A stretch of DNA of 64,000 nt from Amphibalanus amphitrite. Taxonomy: Eukaryota; Arthropoda; Thecostraca; Balanomorpha; Balanidae. The notes under the pieces are model-generated. The model made no database searches, had not been told where the DNA came from, and saw only the letters and a list, made by a program, of their open reading frames with translations. The translations under genes were made by a program, and so were the position numbers. Shown here piece after piece: positions 31,712-42,900 of the stretch. The DNA lies in contig NW_024882916.1 in the NCBI RefSeq assembly GCF_019059575.1, positions 62,001 through 126,000 of the forward strand, written 5' to 3'. Positions within the stretch are counted from its first letter, which is position 1. The number at the start of each line of letters is the position of its first letter.

Positions 31712-32206
31712 GCCATTGAAACCTGAGGTGCTGGAAGACGCCAATCATGATGCGATAGTCAATTGGTCTGATTGAGGCATTCAGGCATACAAATGCTGAT
31801 AGAGATGACCGTAATTCCAGCTCTTCGTTTATTCGAGAAGCTTTTGTCCCAGCTAAATATATAACATTTTCAAATATATCAAACATTCAGGCATACGTAA
31901 ATGCATACAGTGGTCCCTGGATTGGATCACGATAGCAAGCAAATATTCATGCTGATGTAGGTAGGTAGGTAGGTATGTGCGCAGATAGTGACAGTGCCAT
32001 ATTCTGGCCATTTAAAGCCCTACAAATGATGTAGCTATTACTTAACGTCTGCTATTTCTTATGAAGGTACCTAAGCACTGGCGAATCCAGAAAGGGGTCG
32101 TTTGGAACAAACGAAGGGGTCATTTCCCTCCCCCGCAGCGACCGAAATCTACAAATGTTTGCGTTTTTTACAATAAAACGAAAACTAAAACGCTGATTCA
32201 ATCACT
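31712..32206. other. Spacer with GTAG microsatellite
   Basis: A (GTAG)n tract lies at about 31952-31972. No gene or other repeat recognised. Confidence 0.4.
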
Positions 32207-33395
32207 TTGACCCGCGAGTTGCTGGGGGGGGGGGCGTTAAACGCCCCCACTTTTTTCGCCGGGCCATAGCATAAAAACGGCGCGCCGCAGGCGCGCCAAA
32301 TATTGGGTACCTGTAGGGAATTGATTGAAGTTTATTGTGACAAAGTTTCAAAAAAAATCGTTTTGAAAAATTTTGAGATATCGAGGTTTTAGTGACGTCA
32401 TGATTTCTGAGTTTTCGACCAAAAGCGGTATATGTTCAAAAAATCATATAAAATCACAGAATAGACATACAGACATGCCGTAAACGCCATTAGACTGCCA
32501 ATACCATGAGTAATCAAAAGGCTATCTTCGATTATTGATTACAGTTCCGCATTTTACAAAATCTTGAACTAAATCTTGGCCATTTCTCGTGACTACTTCA
32601 CGACCATGATACATGCATTTCTTAAATTGAACTTTTTGAGCCAAACACGTACACATATGATAAAATGAATGTCACCATCGTGTTCTACGCCCCAAATTAC
32701 CCATAAAACATGTGTCACAGGCTGCGAATATCAGTTTTGATTTTCGGGGATATGTGCCTACCCGGTTGACCTGACCTTGACCCTGACCTATGCTTGACTG
32801 ACCCCTACATGGAGCTGACACTCTTGTAGGCCTTATATGATGGATTGTGCACCGTTTTGACAAAGTTTATGACGATAGGCGCCCATTGCGAAGTCCTGAA
32901 GTCCATGCTACTGAAAGCCCGATTTCAGGTGTTTGACCTGACCTTGACCCGACCTGTGACCTCAAAATGTAATTTTAAAGTACTCATCTGAAGCGTCTCG
33001 TCGCGTTCTTTCGTTTGCCGCCTCCTGCGTTTCGCTGCGCCTATTGGTTCTCGAGTTATCGGCTGGGGGTGTTTAACGCCCCCCCCCCCCCCCCACATTG
33101 CCCCAAAAGACGGTAAATAACTTTTGAAAATACCTATCTCCAATTTTAGTGTTTTCTGGACCAAAATTTTGCAAGGAATCCGATGGTGTGGTCCCCGAGA
33201 TCCGAAAAATTTCCATTTTGGAGATAGCACCTATTTTTTGAAAAATAAATATTCGTCAGGCATAATAGTCAAGTAAATTCAAAATATAATGAGTTAATTT
33301 TTGTAACAACACTAGAATGTGTCGAACATGAATTAGAGATATATTTCAGCTGAGATGATACTATATCTGCGCATACATGTACATGAACTAGTACA

Positions 33396-34321
33396 TTAAC
33401 CCTCGTCGGCCGAGAAGGGGTGGGGCGGGTGCCGCCTCATAGGGCTTTTCGCGATAGCTTAAAACTCGCTTAGGGTAGACAGCTGAAACTTGGTATACCT
33501 AATCTTTTATTCAAACTGGATTTTTTGACCTCAACTGCGTTTTCAGGTCAGGTCAGGTCACTGACCTATGACGTCATAAATAAACCTCTGCGAAGTCCTC
33601 AGATGTTGCAACTTTGCAACGCCCTCAGTGCCAGAGGAACTTTCACAGGAAGATGAAAGTTACAGGACGTAGTATCCTTCTGAGGTCTCACAACTTGTTT
33701 ATCTCGGATTTAACCTAAATGTCACATGAGGTCAGGTCGGTCACGTGACCTCACCATTATAAGTCAATGGGGGAAATATTGAAACTGTTATTTTGGCGCC
33801 GGAAAAGATCTAAAACTATCCCAAGCACATGAAATCGTGGTTTCATGATCGGACCTTACAAAGAGTGCATGAAACCACGATTTCATGTGCTTAGGACAGT
33901 TTTTAGACAATTTCCGGCGTCAAAATAACAGTTTTCATATTTCCCTCCATTGACTTATTATGGTGAGGTCACGTGACCGAACTGCCTTATATGACATTTG
34001 GGAAAAATCTGAGATATACAATTTGTGCGACCTCTAAAGGATACTACGTCCTGTAAGTTTCATCTTCCTGTGAAAGTTCCTCTGGCACTGAGGGCGTTGC
34101 AAAGTTGCAACTTCTGAGGACCGTGCAGAGGTTCATTTATGACGTCATAGGTCAGTGACCTGACCTGACCTGAAAACGCAGTTGGTGTCAAAAGATCCAG
34201 CTTGAATAAAATATTAGGTATGCCAAGTTTCAGCTGTTTTCCCTCAGCGTGTTTTGAGCTATCGCGAAAAACCCCTATGAGGCGGCATCCGCCCCACCCC
34301 TTCTCGGCCGACGAGGGTTAA
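33396..34321. mobile_element. TTAA element G, 0.93-kb fold-back
   Basis: Both ends read TTAACCCTCGTCGGCCGAGA in inverted orientation. The complementarity continues to the centre, giving arms of about 450 bp and a loop of about 21 bp around 33848-33868. Arms carry GGTCAGGTCAGGTCA and TGACGTCA in mirror positions (about 33569 and 34140). Mismatches and small indels are scattered, so it is not an exact assembly duplication. Confidence 0.85.
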
Positions 34322-35499
34322 CCCGCGCCCAGATGGGGTCTGCCGAGCAACGCGGTCTGATGGGGGGGCCATTTTGGCCCCCCCCCTCAGATCTCGAGAA
34401 CCACGCAACATAGCGACAAGCGGTAAACGGTGTTGGATAGCCCTAACGGGGAACTACCTTGTGACCCAATTTCATTGACCTCGGTCAAACCGATGACGTC
34501 ACAGGTCAGGTCAAAGGTCGAATTTTCACCGTTTACAGGCATTTCAAGAAATGCGTTGTAAAATCGAGTAAAATGCATTTCATTGAAAATCATCGATGGG
34601 GAAATGATCTTCAAACACATATTTTGCTATTTGAGGTCACTGATACCAGGTCAGGTCACAGAGGTCAGGTCACTGGGGGGTCACAATATGAAAGTGTCGT
34701 GTGATACATGTTTTATGGTCCATTTTACATGACAAATGCGATTATGTGGGTCAGACAGACTTTAGGGCCATTTTAGATCACGTTTTGGTCAAGGTCAGGT
34801 AAAGGTCAGGTCAAGGTCAGGTCAAATTAGGTCAAATTTCAAAGTTGATATTTTTGCATAAAATGGGTATCGATTCGATGCAGCTCGTCACGGGGAGTTC
34901 AATGGTGGTCTACGTTTTGCGCTACGAGGTCTAGAATTGCTAAAAATTGAGTTCAAAAATTTTACGTCATCAATTTTTAACAGTTTTTTCGCTATAACTT
35001 GGCCAAAAAAAGAGGTATCGATCTAAAATTTGGTATGTATATCGAAGAGCGCAGGGACTATCACATATATTCCGGTTTTTTCGAAATTCGAAAAAATTTT
35101 GGAAATTTTTTTAGTTTTTCTAAAAAAATCAATTTTTTTGATTTTTGGGGGTCAAAATCCCAAAATTTCGAAAATTCGAGATAGCAGTTTTGTAGCGCCG
35201 TTTTTTCTCTACACAACCACATAAAGAATTTTAAAATTGCTTGTTAACTGTAGAATTGGTGAGCGTTTCAAGATGTCATGTTTTTTGCTCATTTTTACTC
35301 GAACATGACCTCAGTTTGACCTCAATAACTCCTGACCTGAGGTGACCTGTGACTTGAAATTTTGTGTGAAGGTGTCAAATTGATGCCCGGTAAGGTACCT
35401 AAAATTTGGCGGCGCTGCGCGCCGCCGTTTTCGCGATATTTAAGAAAAACCACAGGGGGGGGGGCCAAAATGGCCCCCCCCCATCAGGGCGCGGGTTAA
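34318..35499. mobile_element. TTAA element H
   Basis: Colinear with element D: the same terminal hairpin words CCATTTTGG/CCAAAATGG, the same order of AGGTCA blocks, and TCAAGGTCA-type sites at 34789, 34800 (one base off) and 34811. It shares its left TTAA with element G. No coding sequence; the frame at 34999-35184 is a repeat translation also found in D. Confidence 0.85.
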
Positions 35500-36107
35500 T
35501 GTACTAATTCATGTACATGTATGAGCAGATATAGTATCATCTCAGCTAAAATATATCACTAATTCATGTTCGATACATTCTAGTGTTAGTATAAATATTC
35601 ACTCATTATATTTTCAATTTATTTGACTTTTGTGCATGACGAATATTTACTTTTCAAAAAATAGGTGCTATCTCCAAAATGGAAATTTTTCAGATTTCAG
35701 GGACCACACCATCGGATTCCTCGCAAAATTTTGGTTCAGAAAACACTAAAATTGGAGATAGGTATTTTCAAAAGTTATTTACCGTCTGTTGGAGCAATGT
35801 GCCCCCCCCCCCCCCAGCACACGGTGGGTGGCGAAATACCCCAGCAACTGCCGGGTTAATTTGCAACTTTGAATTATCATTTGTTTCTGAATTCTGATTA
35901 TCGATTATTCGAATTCATATAAATCGAAACCCATTCACCATTGGAATCAATCATTTGGTTTTGTTCTGAAGCTAGCACTTGGTAAATAAAGGGCCTGAGA
36001 AAATGCAGGATTGAGACATCAAACAATGAAATAAAGCTGATTAGGTATGGTCACGATATGGTTCGGATTATATATGTTACAGGCCAGTAGCGGCGGAACA
36101 CCTTCAA

Positions 36108-37310
36108 TTAACCCGCGCCCTGCTGGGGGGCGGGTGTTTGAACACCCCCCCCCCTTGTGGTTTTTCGCGAATATCTCAAAAACGGCGGCGCGGATCGCCG
36201 CCGTTTTTGGTACACCTTATCATACATCAATTCTACACATGTTGTAAAAATTTCAGACCAAGCTCATTCAAGGTCAGGTCACCAGGTCACTTGAAGTGAC
36301 CTCACCTCATAAAAAGTTTCAATGTCTGTCATACCTACACCGAGTGACCGATCGCTTTGAAACTTTCAGCGATTGCTAAGAGCAATAGCATGTACAAAAT
36401 GTTAATCTCAGAATTTTGATATCGATGACCTAAGGTCAGGTCAATTTTGCGACCTCCCCATTATAAGTCAATGGGAGAAAATTGAAATGCGCCTCTTTTG
36501 GACGAAAGACATTATAAACACTCCCAAACACCGAAATACAAGTGGTTTAGACACACAGACACACATGAAAATGGTGTCCGTGACCCTTGTTTATGCCCTG
36601 AGGTCATCTTAGGTCACGAATGGTATCTAACAGTTTTTCGCAAATAACTTTTGATAGAGGCATGCTAGAGCGATGAAAACGCCTTAGATGTGTTCAGCTC
36701 GACGATACGGATCGACTGATATGCAACATGACCCTTTCCGGTCAGGTCATGACCTTGACCTGAGGTCAAAGTTTCAAGTTGACCTTTCAAGGTCAAGTTA
36801 TAGTTCATTCGATGCGTCTTGACGAGAGGAACACGATGCCGGTAAAAGTGGGCTCGTACAAGGCTTGGGTCAAATGTTATTGCAGGAAAACTGTTTCCGA
36901 AAAAATCGGCTATTTTTGCAGTTTTTGCCCCCTGCAGGCAAAACCTTTGACGTTAGGTCAAATCTGAGAGAATTACTCAGAAAGGGTGTTAATAGGGCTA
37001 TCGAATGCGCTTTTCCGCGGCGCTGTAGCTCTATTGGTTCCCGAGTTATGCGTTGGCTTCTTGGAAACTTTCGACATTCGACCTGGAAATCGGCGAAATT
37101 TTGCCTTCAATGACCTTTAGTGACCTGACCCTTGACCTGACCAAAAAATTGACCGAAGTGATTTCGTCATTACTTTTGACGCTCTTTCGAACGCCGCCTT
37201 CCGCGTATCGCTACGTGGCCCAGGAGCCGAGTTACAAGGGGGGGGGTGTTCAACCCCCCCCCCCCCAGCAGGGAGTGGAAATCCAGGACCCCCAGCCGGG
37301 CGCGGGTTAA
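36108..37310. mobile_element. TTAA element K1
   Basis: Ends TTAACCCGCGCCCTGCTGGG and (complement of the right end) TTAACCCGCGCCCGGCTGGG. Terminal hairpins are GTGTTTGAACACC (about 36124-36154) and GTGTTCAACCC (about 37239-37266). GC-rich palindrome near 36180-36205; many AGGTCA half-sites. It shares the right TTAA with K2. Confidence 0.83.
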
Positions 37311-38466
37311 CCCGCGCCGGGCCGGGGGGGTGTTTGAACACCCCCCTGCGGTTTTTCGCAGATATCTGGAGCGCCGCCGTTTTTGGCACACCTGTTGGTG
37401 CATGTTTTCCGCACATGTTGTGAAAATTTCAGACCCAGGTCATCTTAGGTCAGGTCACCAGGTTACGCCAAGTGACCTCACCTCAGAAAAAATAAGAATG
37501 CTCGTCATAGCTACACCGATTGATCGATTGCCTTGAAACTTTCAGCGATTGATTAGAGCAACATTATCTATAAAATGTATATCTCGGAATTTAGATATCG
37601 GTGACCTATGGTCAGGTCAATTTTGCGACCTCTCCATTATAAGTCAATGGGAGAAAATTGAAAAGCGTCTGTTTTGCACGAACGCTATTCTAGACACTCT
37701 CAAACATCGAGATGTAGGTAAAATGGACACACTGAACCGGAAAATGGCAACTGTGACCCCTCGTTATGTCCCCGAGGTCATCTCAGGTCACGAACAGAAT
37801 CTAACAGTTTTTCGCTAATAACTTCTGATAGAGACGTGCTAGAGCGCTGAAAACGCCTTAGATGTGTTCGGCTCGACGTTGCGGATCGACTGATATGCAA
37901 CATGACCTTTTCCGGTCAGGTCATGACCTTGACCTGAGGTCAAATTTTCAAGTTGACCTTTCAAGGTCAAATTATATTTCATTGGACGCGTATCGACGAG
38001 AGGAACACGATGGTGGCAAAAGTAATGTCATGGCTCTTTTGAGTCAAAAGTTAGTGCCGATAAAACGTTTTTCCTAAAAACGGCTATTTTTGGAGTTTTT
38101 GTCCTCTGGAGGCTAAACCGTTGACCTGAGGTCAAATCTGAGAACCAGAAAGGTCTGTAAAAGGGCTATCGAATGCGCTTTTTCGCGGCGCTGTAGCTCT
38201 ATCGGTTCCCGAGATAGCCGTTGGCAGTTTCCAAAATGTTGAAATAGTGAACATTTGACCTTTGGTGACCTCTGGTGACCTGACCTTTGACCTGACCCAA
38301 AAAATGACCGAAGTGTTTTCGTCTTTATTTTGGACGTTCTTTCGATTTCCGCTTACCGCGTGTCGCTACGTGGCCCAGGAGCCGAGTTAGAAGGGGGGTG
38401 TTCAGACACCCCCCCCCCCCCGGCCCGGCGCGGAATCTCAGAGCACCGGCCCGGCGCGGGTTTTAA
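37307..38466. mobile_element. TTAA element K2
   Basis: It starts TTAACCCGCGCCGGGCCGGG. The right end, read in complement, is TTAAAACCCGCGCCGGGCCG, with two extra A bases after TTAA. It is colinear with K1 but diverged, including a matching block around GACCTTGACCTGAGGTCAAA. Terminal hairpin words are GTGTTTGAACACC and GTGTTCAGACACC. Confidence 0.8.
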
Positions 38467-39755
38467 GGGGGGCACCGCCGACTTTTGGTCCCATTCTCTC
38501 CATGCAACGCCCATAGGGCTAATGTTAAAATGCCAAAATCAAAGGGGGGCACGGTGCCACGGTGCCCTCCCCGTTCCGCCGCCTATGTTACAGGCAATGA
38601 TTGGAATCAGGCATTCTATGTATATAATGCCTAGGCATTCTAACCCAGGCAATCTTGGATTTATTTAGGTAATTTAATAAATTTGTTTAATTTGATAAAT
38701 TTAAGGATTTATTGGTAATCTTTAGACAACCAATCAATCCAATTGTGTACCCTGGTGAATTGGTGTGAAAGTATTTCAGCACTGCACCCGTCAAATTCAC
38801 ACAATTTGAAATGAAGGTTCACTGACCTTCAAAACCAAACGCTCGCTCCTTCAACGGCTTTCTTGCATTTGAAATTTACCGACGGAAAATGGAGCATGAT
38901 GCACGAAACTTTTGCGCTTTATATGGAGCTTCAGTGAGGATTACATTCACGTATGTGCAGATTCATGCACTGATAGTGAAGCGCCGACGTCATGGCTGTT
39001 TTTATGCCCACTCCTCGACTGATCCAGTGATGAATCATCGTCAAGAGTAGGCACTGCTTTCGACTAGCGCTAAACGTTGTTTGCTGCCCTGAAATCATAA
39101 GCCATTTGCAAAACTGATGTTGCCAGCTAAAGACAATGCCTATTGTGTGCGTTGCGTGAACTCGCTTTGGGAAAAAAGAGCGAAGCTTGACTAGGTGCCG
39201 ACAGACGAACGCTTGTAAAAGATCCGTCAACAAGCCAGCTCGCATCTCATTGTGTTAGACTTCAATGTTCCTTGTCAGAAGATAATTCTTATCGTGTATG
39301 CATCACCAGACCACGTCGCACGCACTTTGATTAACTACCCGAGGACAAGTTTTTAGTGCTTTTTAGTCTTTGTTTGAAGCTTTGTTTGCTTCGCTTGAGT
39401 GACGGTGGACGTTTTATCATTTAATTAGTGTTAAATGGAGTATGTTTTCCGTCCAAAATGCACCGTCCGTGTGTGATCTGCCAATCATATGTGGCTATGC
39501 AACGTTTGTACGAGATCTTAGCGAATAAAATTACGATTTTTTGCACTATGACGTTTCGTACTCAAAATATCAATATCCCACAGGCTACAGCTGTCACTGG
39601 GTGGTCAGTTCCTCGTCTACCATCTCATTTTTTTATGAAAAATCGTTATTGCATACCCAGTGCAGTTAAATTAATATGACTATTATTGATTGGCATTACT
39701 TTGAAATTTGGATGCGGCTGACTCATTTCACGGATTACCAGTTGAACATGATTCG
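38467..39755. other. Region without recognised features
   Basis: AT-rich; a few scattered short open frames (for example 38931-39245 minus) have no domain or splice support. Confidence 0.4.
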
Positions 39756-40660
39756 TTAACCCTCGCCGGCACAGGGGGGGGGGGGGGTTGATGCAACCCC
39801 CCTAAGGTTTTTCGCAAATAACTCGCTTAAAAAGCGGCCGATCGCGACGAAACTTTCAGTACCCTCGCATTGATCAATTTTACACCTACCCTGAAAATTT
39901 CATGACCCTTCCCCAAATGACCTTTGACCTGTGACCTCTTTTCCGAGGCCATGTTTGGCCGGAATCGCGATTCGGCGGATGTCGGCTCGCATTAGCCGCG
40001 CGTTTGCAAGCTTTTCGTGGTTTCAAACGTTCAAACATGTGATTTGATGTTGCTCCCATACATTCGGGTGAGTGTCAAGGTCACCTGAAGGTCAGGTCAG
40101 GTCATTGACCTTTGGTGACCTCGGGTGACCTCGGTTCACTTTTTCGAGTTTTACATGTTTCTAGGCTAGTTTTTGGAGCTGAATTCGAATTTAGCAACCA
40201 TTTGAACATTTACGAAGTAGTTTTGGTGCCTTCGTAACATGTTACGTAGCTGTCAGAGGCGGTTGACACGTATTACGAATACCCGTCACAACCCCTACCG
40301 GTTGACCTAACCTGACCTGACCCGACCTGGTCTAAATGCTTAAAGACATCATCTGTGATCAAAACTAACACGATATTCGTGATTAGCACCCCGGAAAACC
40401 ACAAAGCAGCCACACTTTACGACTTTCTAACAGGTCCCGATTTCCCGGTTTTCGGGTCATTGACCTGACCTGAAAGGTCACCCGATGACCTAGGACCTTA
40501 AAATTGGGTATCATCGGCTTTCTCTCGTGACGGGCAACACGCTCGTTTTTTCCGCGAAGCTCTAGCTCGATCAGGGGCCAAACGCGAGGGGGGGTCGTAC
40601 CAACCCCCCCCCCCTTGTGCCGTCGATCGACGCAAAATGGCCTGTGCCGGCGAGGGTTAA
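39756..40660. mobile_element. TTAA element J
   Basis: Both ends read TTAACCCTCGCCGGCACAGG in inverted orientation. Terminal hairpins use GTTGATGCAACC and GGGTCGTACCAACCC. It is the inverted counterpart of element B (19546-20425) and carries AGGTCA half-sites in the middle third. Confidence 0.85.
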
Positions 40661-40766
40661 TATTTTTCAATAATTTCTGCAAATGCATACATACAGAAAG
40701 CAAACTTTTGTTATTCAATTCACAACAGGGATGGGTATTGGGTACCTAGCGATGCAAAACTTAGTA

Positions 40767-41661
40767 GGGGAGAGTGGGGCAAAGCGGCCACCCTAACGTT
40801 TCTAACGATGCCGACGCTTGATTTTTAAACTTGGAAAGATTCTTTCTATACCAATGTGATCCCTATTAAATTGTCTTTTATTCCAACTGCGTTTCATTTC
40901 CAAAGACGTTCACATATGGGAGGTATTGACAAAACTTTAAGCCTATAGCATATTGGCCACTTTGCCCCATCCCTGAGGCAAAGCGGCCACTGGCGACTTC
41001 TCAAGTCCCGATATGAGAAACAGAATAGTTGTCTCATGCACGACTAGGGTATTTGATGGTGACAAGGTTTAAGGGAAGATGGATGTTTACTTTGTTATCT
41101 TCCCACCTATTGCTAAACAAAGAAAGAATTTTCTTGGAAAAACATTTAATTGCATAATTTGGTAACTCATGTAACCGAAAAGTGGCCAAGATGAATGCAT
41201 GACGACACATTTGAATATAAATAATGTTTTTATCCAGATGGAAACAACTAATGGCCAATTGGGGGCTGGCCACTTTGCCCCGGCCGCTTTGCCCCGCGCA
41301 TACCGTCCGAGACAAAAATATTCCAGCTCAGCTATTAGTGGGGTAAAAAGCATTAAAATTGGTAGAAGGCATGTACGATAACCACGCAATGCATGGACAA
41401 AAACGCTTATAAAAATTCCAAACGGTTATGGAATAAAATAACATTTAAAAATTGTAAACATAATTGGTAACCTGGCAAGGAATGCTTTTCCGTGTTTCAC
41501 AGAACAATGGCGATGGGCCTGAAACCCCGGTCTGGCTCATTCGAACGACCGCAAAGAGAAGTATAATTGGAAATCATAAATTGGAACTGACGCCAGCTGT
41601 GGAGGGCTAAAACGATGGATGGCCGCTTTGCCCCGGGTGGCCGCTTTGCCCCACTCTCCCC
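40767..41661. mobile_element. TA-flanked miniature element with GGGGCAAAGCGGCC motifs
   Basis: Inverted ends GGGGAGAGTGGGGCAAAGCG and CGCTTTGCCCCACTCTCCCC are flanked by TA. The motif GGGGCAAAGCGGCCA or its complement recurs at about 40948-40990, 41265-41297 and 41620-41653, twice as adjacent pairs. No transposase ORF. Confidence 0.8.
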
Positions 41662-42113
41662 TACTCAATAATGTTTCCCTTGTCGCAGTTTAATAGAAAC
41701 GGCTTCATATATGTAGCCTTCTACGTTATACCAGTAAAAGTATAGGTACATACATTACATATGTCTTCATCATGCGCTCCTTTTTATCTTTTACGGCAAT
41801 GGTGATTGGTGTAGACGAGCGAAATCACGCCAATAATCGCATTACTATGCAATTATTATTATTATTACGCGATTATTATTACACAGAATTAGGAGAGATG
41901 TCTATTGGTTTTCTGTATCACAGACTAAGTCAACTTTTCCTGTAGCCTTCCATAGAAACCCGGACTTCAAAACATATGTTTGGGAAAAAATGTATGGAGA
42001 ATATTGACAACACTTGCATGCTGCTACGATTATTCCTCGTTTTCCAAACCGAGTTTTTAACCGTTAGCGAGGCTGGCGCGGATTCAGGGAGCCTCTGAAG
42101 GCCGAAGCCCCTA

Positions 42114-42161
42114 GCCTATCGAAAAAATGCCGCCCGCCGAGGGCGGCATTTTTCGATAGGC
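42114..42161. repeat. Perfect GC-rich hairpin
   Basis: GCCTATCGAAAAAATGCCGC followed by CC, a GCCGA loop and the complementary arm GGGCGGCATTTTTCGATAGG. Arms are 21-22 bp with one extra A. No associated gene. Confidence 0.8.
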
Positions 42162-42226
42162 TGTGGAGTGCCTTTTACGGAAATAACCATCTCTTTTAAG
42201 TTCATTTCATAATTAATAATCTCTGG

Positions 42227-42900
42227 TTACGGAGCGAGCGAAGCGAGCGGAGTCTTTCCTTAGATTAACGGAAATTTCTGAGTATGAGCGGACGCTTTTG
42301 CGAGGCTTATATCTCAGCAACCACTTGACCGATTTACCTACATGCGGTAATTTTTGTAGGGTAGCTTTATTCCTTCTACCAAGTATTGGACTATTCCCGA
42401 TGCATGTGGGTGACCCCTTATGCACGTGCCACGTGCACGAAAAGGTGTCAGTTTTGTAATAGTTGCAATATCTCGGTAACTACTTGGCCGATTGCGCTGA
42501 AAGTTGGCATGAGGTAGGCAGTAGGCACCCACTAGGCAATGCATATCCATGGGCCAGAGTTGGGGTGCTGCTGCACGTGCGCACGTGCAGGGGTCGTTTC
42601 CAGATCTCGAGAACGGCTGGACCGATGGCGCTCAAATTTGGTACACGGTTAGGGACCAGTTAGTAGGGTGCCGTGCACAAGTCAGTTGGGACCCATTTTG
42701 CACGTGCGCACGTGCAGGGTGCCGCTCCCAGATCTCGAGAACGGCTGGGCCGATTGTGCTCAAATTTGGCACATCGCTAGAGACCGGTTAGTAGGGTGCC
42801 GTGCACAACTCAGTTGGAGGTACCCCATCGCAATTTCACACGTGCAAGGCTCACCCTCTCGCTCGCTCCGTTTGTCGCCCCAAAAGGCGTTATACTGGTA
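42227..42900 (+). mobile_element. CACGTGCGCACGTG repeat element, copy 3
   Basis: It begins TTACGGAGCGAGCGAAGCGA and ends CTCGCTCGCTCCGTTTGTCG with CCAAAAGGCGTTATACTGG; the ACGGAGCGAGCGA ends are inverted. Palindromes TGCACGTGCGCACGTGCA lie at about 42571 and 42698, one in each of two tandem units. It matches copy 1 at 9530-10400 over most of its length but is shorter. Confidence 0.7.

Larger units (their letters stand above)
32207..35859. mobile_element. TTAA element F, interrupted by elements G and H
   Basis: The left end reads TTGACCCGCGAGTTGCTGGG (one base from TTAA) and the complement of the right end reads TTAACCCGGCAGTTGCTGGG. Left and right parts are separated by the G-H insertion at 33396-35499. 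The flanks of that insertion (about 33095-33395 and 35500-35800) are inverted copies of each other, with the insertion at the apex GTACA-TTAA-TGTAC. It has terminal G-run/C-run tracts and AGGTCA half-sites. Confidence 0.72.

Noticed and set aside
31910..31980. GTAG tandem repeat considered as a CRISPR-like or array structure
   Set aside because: It is a plain tetranucleotide microsatellite; no spacer-repeat organisation exists anywhere in the window.
35030..35224. Frames inside TTAA elements D, H, F and L that look similar to each other
   Set aside because: Similarity reflects shared repeat DNA; they are short, AT-driven and lack any transposase motif.
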